64,000 nt of DNA, from contig CAVQIM010000001.1 of assembly GCA_963712595.1 (NCBI GenBank), forward strand, positions 806,001 through 870,000. The letters are read 5' to 3'. Position numbers and translations under genes: made by a program. Origin of the DNA: VRUE01 sp963712595 (GTDB lineage: Bacteria; Actinomycetota; Thermoleophilia; Solirubrobacterales; 70-9). The notes under the pieces were generated by a model that did no database searches, had not been told where the DNA came from, and worked only from the letters and a program-made list of their open reading frames with translations. Every line of letters starts with the position of its first letter. Positions within the stretch are counted from its first letter, which is position 1. Shown here piece by piece: positions 59,230-64,000 of the stretch.

Positions 59230-59859
59230 TCAGAGCGCCAGGCTGGCGGCGAGATCGCCTTCGGCCAGACCCCCCTGACGCAGGATGGTCCAATCGCCGC
59301 TCTCCTCAAAGACAGTGAGGTCAACCACGGTCGAGGGAAGCCCGGTCAGCTCGCCACCGTCGATCGCCACGTCAACCCCAGCGCGGATCTCCTTGGCGAC
59401 ATCGGCAAAGGAGGCAGGGGCGGGCTCGCCGCTGCGGTTGGCCGAGGTTTGAAAGACAGGGCACATCGCCCCCGCGAGAGGGCCCCCGATCAGGCGCACC
59501 CCGAGGCGTTCTGGATCCTCGCGACAGGCGAGCGGGTAGCGGCGCTGGGGGTTGGCGACGACCAGCGTCACCGGGCCGGGGAGCAGGGCCGCGATCGCCG
59601 CCTGGGTACGGGGGCCGAGATCCTCGACCAGCTCGCGCATTGCCAGGGGCGAGAAGTAGAGGATCGCGGACGGCTTGCTGTCCTCGCGGCCCTTGATTCG
59701 GTGCACGCGGTCGATCGCCGCTGGGTTCAGCGGATCGCAGGCAAGGCCGTAGAGGCCATCGGCGGGGAAGAGCGCGACCCCGCCCGCGGCGATGCAGAGC
59801 TCCAGCCCGGTGCGGGCGCGCTCGGCGCCGTCCCACTCGATCGAGACGGTCACGGTCAT
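59230..59859 (-). CDS. Threonylcarbamoyl-AMP synthase (Sua5/YwlC/YrdC)
   Basis: 209-residue enzyme making threonylcarbamoyl-adenylate for the t6A37 modification of ANN-decoding tRNAs. Conserved stretches include ALFPADGLYGLACDPLNPAAIDRVHRIKGREDSKP, TSANRSGEPAP and GLPSTVVDL. It is a short YrdC-type protein without the Sua5 C-terminal domain. It overlaps prmC by 4 bases (ATGA), as in the common prfA-prmC-sua5 arrangement. Confidence 0.94.
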   Translation of the reverse strand: MTVTVSIEWDGAERARTGLELCIAAGGVALFPADGLYGLACDPLNPAAIDRVHRIKGREDSKPSAILYFSPLAMRELVEDLGPRTQAAIAALLPGPVTLVVANPQRRYPLACREDPERLGVRLIGGPLAGAMCPVFQTSANRSGEPAPASFADVAKEIRAGVDVAIDGGELTGLPSTVVDLTVFEESGDWTILRQGGLAEGDLAASLAL

Positions 59860-60680
59860 GCCATCGCCCCTCGCCGCCCCACGACCGCGCGGGGGATGCC
59901 GGCGAGATCGGGGCGGACCTCGACCGAGTCGAACCCCGCCTCCTCCACCAGCTCGCTAGCGGCACCCGCCTGGCCCGCGCCCACCTCCAGCGCCAGCACC
60001 CGGGCGAGATCGGCCACGGCGGGGATCGCAACGCGCAGGGCGTCGAGCCCGTCGGGGCCGGCGAGCAGCGCCTCACGCGGCTCCCACTCGGTCACCTCGG
60101 GCTCCAGGCTCGCCCACTCCGCTTCGCTCACGTATGGGAGGTTCGCGACGGCGAGATCGAACTCGCCGATCCCGGCCGAGGGCAGCATCGCCTCGACCAG
60201 CTCGACCCTCTCCGCCAGCCCGAGGTTCTCCGCGTTGCCTCGCGCGACGGCGAGCGCCGCCGCCGAAGTGTCGGTCGCGACCACCCTGCACTCGGGCAGC
60301 TCGGCCGCGATCGCGAGCGCGATCGCACCCGAGCCGGTGCCGACGTCCAGAACCGTTTCCGGGCGCAACTCCAGCGCCAGCTCGACCAGGAGCTCGGTCT
60401 CGGGCCGCGGGATCAGCACGCGACTGTCGACCGCCAGCTCGATCCAGCGAAACCCCTTGCGACCGACGATGTAGGCGACCGGCTCGCGCCGCAGCCGCCG
60501 CCGAACCATCTCCCCGAAGCGACGCGCCGCGGGCGGCGGGATCTCGGCTTCGGGATGCGACGCCAGATAGGCCCGGTCGGAGCCCATCGCCGCGGCCAAG
60601 AGCAGCTCGGCGTCCAACCTGGGCGTCGCCACGCCTGCAGCGTCCATCGCGTCGACGGCCGCGTCGAGCGCATCGCGCAT
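59856..60680 (-). CDS. prmC: Release factor glutamine methyltransferase PrmC (variant NLPY motif)
   Basis: 274-residue methyltransferase that modifies the GGQ glutamine of RF1 and RF2. Motif I is VLDVGTGSGAIALAIA, preceded by SRVLIPRPETELLVELAL. The catalytic tetrapeptide, usually NPPY, reads NLPY here (DLAVANLPYVSEAEW); NLPY is known from other N-methyltransferases, so activity may be kept. It is coupled to sua5 and follows prfA by 4 bp, the order expected for its function. Confidence 0.93.
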   Translation of the reverse strand: MRDALDAAVDAMDAAGVATPRLDAELLLAAAMGSDRAYLASHPEAEIPPPAARRFGEMVRRRLRREPVAYIVGRKGFRWIELAVDSRVLIPRPETELLVELALELRPETVLDVGTGSGAIALAIAAELPECRVVATDTSAAALAVARGNAENLGLAERVELVEAMLPSAGIGEFDLAVANLPYVSEAEWASLEPEVTEWEPREALLAGPDGLDALRVAIPAVADLARVLALEVGAGQAGAASELVEEAGFDSVEVRPDLAGIPRAVVGRRGAMA

Positions 60681-60684
60681 CGCC

Positions 60685-61764
60685 TCAGCCTCCCACCGCT
60701 GCGCTCTCTAGGCGCTGGCGCTTCTCCTCCGCGGCAAGCGCCTCGGTGAACTCGCTCAGGTCGCCTCCGAGCACGCCATCGAGGTTGTGCGAGGTGTGCT
60801 TGATCCGGTGGTCGGTGACTCGGCCCTGGGGGAAGTTGTAGGTACGCACCTTCTCGGATCGCTCCCCGGTCCCGACCTGGGCCTTGCGCTCGGAGGCGAT
60901 CTTGGCTTGCTGTTCGGCCAGCTCCCGCTCGTAGAGGCGCGCTCGCAGCACCCGCATCGCCCGCTCCTTGTTTTGCAGCTGGGACTTCTCGTCCTGCATC
61001 GAGACCACGATCCCGCTCGGCCTATGCGTGATCCGCACGGCGGAATCGGTCGTGTTGACCGACTGACCGCCGGGCCCAGAGGAGCGGTAGACGTCGATCT
61101 GCAGGTCGTTCTGGTCGATGGTCACCTCGACCTCCTCCGCCTCGGGCAACACCGCCACCGTTGCGGTCGAGGTGTGGATACGCCCCTGAGACTCGGTCTC
61201 CGGCACCCGCTGCACCCGGTGCGTTCCACCCTCGTACTTGAAGACCGAGTAGGCCCCCTCGCCCTTGATCGCGAAGGTCACCTCCTTGAAGCCCCCCATC
61301 TCCGCCGCCGACTGCGAGAGCGCCTCGGTGGCGAATCCGCTCTCCTCCGCGTAGCGGCTCAGCATCTTGTAGAGGTCGCCGGCGAAGAGCCCAGCCTCGT
61401 CACCACCCGTCCCGGCGCGAATCTCCACCAGCACGTTCTTGGAGTCGTTGGGGTCGCGCTCGACCATTGCCAGCCGGATCTCCTCTTCGAGGCCTTCGAG
61501 CCGACCCGGGGCCTCCTCGACCAAGCTGCGCAGCTCCGCGTCGTCGCCGGCTTCGGCGAGCAGCTCGCGCGCTCCCTCGAGGTCGTCCTTCAGCGTCCGG
61601 TACTCGACCGCCAGGGCGCGGGCCGGCTGCAGCTCCCGATACTCGCGCCCAACATCCGCGTAGCGCTCCCGGTCCCCGATCACCTCGGGATCCGCCATCT
61701 GGGCCTCGAGCTCGGAGAAGCGGACTTCGATTTGTTCGACGAGTGAATCGATCAACGTATTCAC
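60685..61764 (-). CDS. prfA: Peptide chain release factor 1
   Basis: 359-residue RF1 reading UAA and UAG. The stop-recognition region reads HRVQRVPETESQGRIHTS, with Glu in the middle of the P-x-T tripeptide (Ala or Val in most RF1s). The catalytic loop is SSGPGGQSVNTTDSAVRI. The C-terminal part is typical (TYNFPQGRVTDHRI). It heads the prfA-prmC-sua5 operon and is divergent from a SnoaL-like gene. Confidence 0.97.
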   Translation of the reverse strand: MNTLIDSLVEQIEVRFSELEAQMADPEVIGDRERYADVGREYRELQPARALAVEYRTLKDDLEGARELLAEAGDDAELRSLVEEAPGRLEGLEEEIRLAMVERDPNDSKNVLVEIRAGTGGDEAGLFAGDLYKMLSRYAEESGFATEALSQSAAEMGGFKEVTFAIKGEGAYSVFKYEGGTHRVQRVPETESQGRIHTSTATVAVLPEAEEVEVTIDQNDLQIDVYRSSGPGGQSVNTTDSAVRITHRPSGIVVSMQDEKSQLQNKERAMRVLRARLYERELAEQQAKIASERKAQVGTGERSEKVRTYNFPQGRVTDHRIKHTSHNLDGVLGGDLSEFTEALAAEEKRQRLESAAVGG

Positions 61765-61793
61765 AACATAGTCGGAGCCTGTCTCTAACCAAG

Positions 61794-61815
61794 CTGTGCT
61801 AGCTTATCAGCACAG
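61794..61815. promoter_or_regulatory. Palindromic operator-like site 1
   Basis: A 22-bp site with half-sites CTGTGCT and AGCACAG (perfect 7-bp dyad) in the prfA/SnoaL intergenic region. A second 22-bp site of nearly the same sequence lies 34 bp downstream, centre to centre. Looks like a repressor-binding pair; the cognate regulator is unknown. Confidence 0.6.
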
Positions 61816-61827
61816 TCAGTTTCGGTC

Positions 61828-61849
61828 CTGTGCTAGCTAGCTAGCGCAG
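61828..61849. promoter_or_regulatory. Palindromic operator-like site 2
   Basis: A 22-bp site beginning CTGTGCTAGCT and ending AGCGCAG, the imperfect twin of site 1 with a TAGCTAGCTA centre. It ends 33 bp before the SnoaL gene ATG, so it probably overlaps that gene's core promoter. Confidence 0.6.
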
Positions 61850-61882
61850 AGTGTTCGACGGTTTCGCCCAGGAGGCATCACT

Positions 61883-62278
61883 ATGAAAGCGGAGCTACTC
61901 ACCTCCAAGTCAAACGCGAGAACCGTCCGCCCCCCGCTTCCAAGTCTTCTCAGCGCCGGCAAGCTCGAGGCGGCAACGGCCTGCTTTACCAGGGACGCGT
62001 GCTTGATCACCCAGGACGCGACCGCCATCCACGGCCGCGACAGGATCCGGCCGCTGCTCGCCCAGCTGATCGCGCGCCACGCCGAGATCGAGGTCGAGTT
62101 CAGCAATGCCCTGATCGCCGGAGAGGTCGCCTTCGCCCAGGAGCGTTGGACGGTCCGCATGGACGGGGTGGAGGGATCCCGGTTCGAGCAGGTCTGCGAG
62201 CCGACCCTGGTCATGCGCTGGATCGAGGGCCACTGGAAGGTCGGAATCGCCGCCCCGTGGGGCTGGAAGAACCGTTGA
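61883..62278 (+). CDS. SnoaL-like (NTF2-fold) protein
   Basis: 131-residue NTF2-fold protein. LSAGKLEAATACFTRDACLITQDATAIHGRDRIRPLLAQLI fits the SnoaL/DUF4440 N-terminal helices and strand, followed by EIEVEFSNALIAGEVAFAQERW. A GGAGG lies 7 bp before the ATG. It is a single-gene unit behind twin palindromes and before a terminator hairpin. Function unknown; not closely similar to the SnoaL-like protein at 31.3 kb. Confidence 0.8.
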   Translation: MKAELLTSKSNARTVRPPLPSLLSAGKLEAATACFTRDACLITQDATAIHGRDRIRPLLAQLIARHAEIEVEFSNALIAGEVAFAQERWTVRMDGVEGSRFEQVCEPTLVMRWIEGHWKVGIAAPWGWKNR

Positions 62279-62320
62279 GATCCCCAATGGGTGGGGGAGG
62301 AGCCTGGTCGCCCTCCAGTC

Positions 62321-62369
62321 GAATTGACACCCCACGCGCTACGCGCGTGGGGTGAATGAGGAGCAATTC
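62321..62369. terminator. Bidirectional terminator hairpin
   Basis: Between convergent SnoaL and DUF1385 genes, CACCCCACGCGC (62328-62339) pairs with its complement (62343-62354) round a TAC loop. An outer GAATTG/CAATTC (62321-62326 with 62364-62369) encloses it. The 12-bp GC stem is strong; T-runs are absent. Confidence 0.65.
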
Positions 62370-62442
62370 CCCCAGAAGCGCACCCGCCATCCCCGTTTGA
62401 ACCCCCCCGGGAAAGATCTGGCGCCGCGCCGTAGAGCGACTT

Positions 62443-63450
62443 CTAAGCGACGATCTCGATCGGGGACTCGGTCGAGTCACCCGGCGTCTCGACCGCCAGC
62501 ACCGCCTCGAGCGAGGCGATCGCGACCGCCAGCTGCTCTTCGTCGGGCTCGCGCGTAGTCAGGTTCTGCAGCATCAGCCCCGGCCACATCAGGCCCCTCA
62601 CCCAGCGCTTGCGGCGATTCTTGCCGGCCCACTTGATCACCTCGTAGGAGAGGCCGGCGATCAAGGGGATGCCGAGGATGCGCGAAGCAAGCAGCCAGTA
62701 CCAGGCCGGCAGCCCGATCGGGGCGAAGACGAAGATCGCCAGCACCATCACGATCAGGAGGAAGCTCGTCCCGCAGCGCGGATGGAGCCTGGAGTAGAGC
62801 TTGGCCCGTGCCGGTGTCAGCTCGTCTTCGGCCTCGTAACAGGAGATCGTCTTGTGCTCGGCGCCGTGGTACTCGAAGACCCGGCGGAGGTCGCGCAGGC
62901 GGCTGATCGCGGCGATGTAGGCGATGAAGATGCCGGTCCGCAGGATTCCCTCGACCAGCCAGAAGAGCAGTGGCGAGCCGAGCCTGTCCTTGATCAGGCT
63001 GGTCAGCCCCACCGGCACGACGAAGAAGAGGCCGATCGCGAGCAGCAGCGAGAACATGATCGTCAGGCCCCAGACCCAGCCGCCGATCTCTTCTGGCTCC
63101 CCCTCCTCGTCCTCCTCCAGCTGGGCGTTGGCCGAGATCGCCAGCGCTTTGAAGCCGATCTTCAGCGACTCGCCGAGGGCCACCACGCCGCGCAGCACCG
63201 GCACCCGCCAGAGCCGGTGGCGCCGAGCCCAGGGCACGATCGACTCCGAGCTGATCTCCACCTCGCCGTCCGGGCGGCGCACGGCCACGGCCCAGACCGA
63301 GATGCCGCGCATCATCACCCCCTCCAGCACAGCCTGGCCGCCGAGGGGCGCGTCGCGCTTGGCGACCAGCGCTCCGTCGGGCATGCGCAGCGGGTCCGCC
63401 CCGTTCGAGGAGACCGCCTCAGCTTGCGGCGAGCCCACCTCTGGGCTCAC
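62443..63450 (-). CDS. DUF1385 family membrane protein (YqhQ-like)
   Basis: 335-residue protein of the DUF1385 family. LGGQAVLEGVMMRGISVWAVAVRRPDG is the signature N-terminus, and FEYHGAEHKTISCYEAEDELTPARAKLYSRLHPRCGTSFLL carries His and Cys residues suggestive of metal binding. There are five or so membrane helices. A GGGAGG site precedes the GTG start. It follows rpmE by 3 bp. Its biochemical role is unknown. Confidence 0.88.
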   Translation of the reverse strand: MSPEVGSPQAEAVSSNGADPLRMPDGALVAKRDAPLGGQAVLEGVMMRGISVWAVAVRRPDGEVEISSESIVPWARRHRLWRVPVLRGVVALGESLKIGFKALAISANAQLEEDEEGEPEEIGGWVWGLTIMFSLLLAIGLFFVVPVGLTSLIKDRLGSPLLFWLVEGILRTGIFIAYIAAISRLRDLRRVFEYHGAEHKTISCYEAEDELTPARAKLYSRLHPRCGTSFLLIVMVLAIFVFAPIGLPAWYWLLASRILGIPLIAGLSYEVIKWAGKNRRKRWVRGLMWPGLMLQNLTTREPDEEQLAVAIASLEAVLAVETPGDSTESPIEIVA

Positions 63451-63453
63451 GAG

Positions 63454-63669
63454 CTACCTCCCGGCCTTGGCGTGCTTGGCGGCCCGGCGCTGGAAGCGCT
63501 CCACGCGGCCGCCCGTGTCGACGAGCTTCTGCTTGCCCGTGTAGAAGGGGTGGCACTCCGAGCAGAGCTCGACGTGAAGGTCCGACTGCGTCGAGCGGGT
63601 GTAGAACTGGTTCCCGCAGGAGCAATGCACGTTGGCCAGCGTGTACTCGGGATGGATTCCGGCTTTCAT
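63454..63669 (-). CDS. rpmE: Ribosomal protein bL31 (zinc-binding form)
   Basis: 71-residue large-subunit protein. KAGIHPEYTLANVHCSCGNQFYTRST and ELCSECHPFYTGKQKLVDTGGRVERF are canonical. Cys in CSCG and CSEC form the zinc site (C+ type). The ATG at 63669 gives the usual MKAGIHP start; a GTG two codons upstream is less likely. Its position beside prfA is typical of actinobacteria. Confidence 0.96.
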   Translation of the reverse strand: MKAGIHPEYTLANVHCSCGNQFYTRSTQSDLHVELCSECHPFYTGKQKLVDTGGRVERFQRRAAKHAKAGR

Positions 63670-63774
63670 CTCCACTCAGTTTAGATGAAGTGCGAAATAG
63701 ACCCCTTCAGGGCTTGTGGGATCCGTATCTCGTGCCGATAGCTGAGGGTGGAAACCACGGAGACAGCGGCTGGG

Positions 63775-64000
63775 ATGGGGCGATCGCGCCACCTTCGCCG
63801 CGCACTGGCGATCCTGCTGCTCGGCGGCACGCTCGTGGTCGCCCTGCACGACTGGCTCGGCCTCAGCATCGGCCTCCACTTCGCGATCCGCAGCGCTCTC
63901 TACGACGCGGTCGTGCTCGGAGCCGGCATCGCCTGCCTGATCAGGGCCTCCGACTACGCTCGCGAGCGCAATGCCTGGCTCCTGATCGGGCTGGCGATCA
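63775..64000 (+). CDS. Membrane protein, 3' end beyond the window
   Basis: An open frame from the ATG at 63775 (an in-frame GTG at 63748 is the alternative start) runs to the window end: MGRSRHLRRALAILLLGGTL, then further hydrophobic stretches (LYDAVVLGAGIACLI and NAWLLIGLAI). It looks like the first helices of a multi-pass membrane protein, perhaps a sensor or signalling protein with an N-terminal membrane array, but no domain can be named from the visible 75 residues. Divergent from rpmE. Confidence 0.65.
   Translation, partial: MGRSRHLRRALAILLLGGTLVVALHDWLGLSIGLHFAIRSALYDAVVLGAGIACLIRASDYARERNAWLLIGLAI

Overview
The window is strongly GC-rich chromosomal DNA from an actinobacterium. Gene order and protein content suggest the deep-branching class Thermoleophilia (Solirubrobacterales-like). 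Pointers are FN3-like and beta-propeller secreted proteins of the type common in that group, an actinobacterial-type tmRNA, the comF-hpf-secA-prfB / ftsEX-ctp-smpB-ssrA string, and the rpmE-prfA-prmC-sua5-wecA-atpIBEFHAGDC string. No rRNA, tRNA, CRISPR array or insertion sequence was found. The taxonomic call is inference.

Region 1 (1-6.1 kb) holds mixed housekeeping and enzyme genes: a 5'-truncated cytochrome P450, an ABC-F ATPase, an OsmC-type peroxidase, a metallo-beta-lactamase-fold hydrolase, two tiny membrane ORFs, a DUF1697 protein and a peroxiredoxin whose 3' end overlaps the tmRNA. Region 2 (6.1-14.9 kb) is a ribosome-rescue and cell-division block on the minus strand: ftsE-ftsX-S41 protease-RNase R-smpB, then a membrane coiled-coil/helix-hairpin-helix protein and ssrA (tmRNA). 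A plus-strand flavin disulfide oxidoreductase is embedded between the last two.

Region 3 (14.9-29.3 kb) looks like an accessory block that splits the usual prfB-ftsE junction. It carries a three-gene operon of large secreted proteins with basic C-terminal tails, a transketolase, nadA, a variant Fpg glycosylase, nadC, an ECF sigma factor coupled to ogt, an alpha/beta hydrolase and an acidic secreted protein. Three long palindromic intergenic elements lie here. Region 4 (29.3-44.2 kb) is a long minus-strand run: M20 peptidase, LCP ligase, UDP-glucose dehydrogenase, GDP-mannose-type pyrophosphorylase, PGI/PMI, ahcY, a frameshifted nucleotidyltransferase, comF, hpf, secA, a SnoaL-like protein, a methyltransferase, and prfB with its programmed +1 frameshift.

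Region 5 (44.4-53 kb) is the complete F1Fo ATP synthase operon headed by an AtpI-like protein and a WecA/MraY-type transferase. Region 6 (53-64 kb) contains DUF354, a membrane protein, glyA, a lysyl-oxidase-like protein, a GntR-MlaE/YrbE-MlaE/YrbE module with an apparently leaderless promoter, sua5-prmC-prfA, a SnoaL-like gene behind twin palindromic operators, a DUF1385 protein, rpmE, and the start of a further membrane protein.

The least expected feature is a family of about 110-bp intergenic elements (25.5, 26.5 and 44.4 kb). Their outer arms differ between copies but stay self-complementary, while a core of about 50 nt is conserved. A related-looking but core-unrelated palindrome runs from stop codon to stop codon at 8.0 kb.
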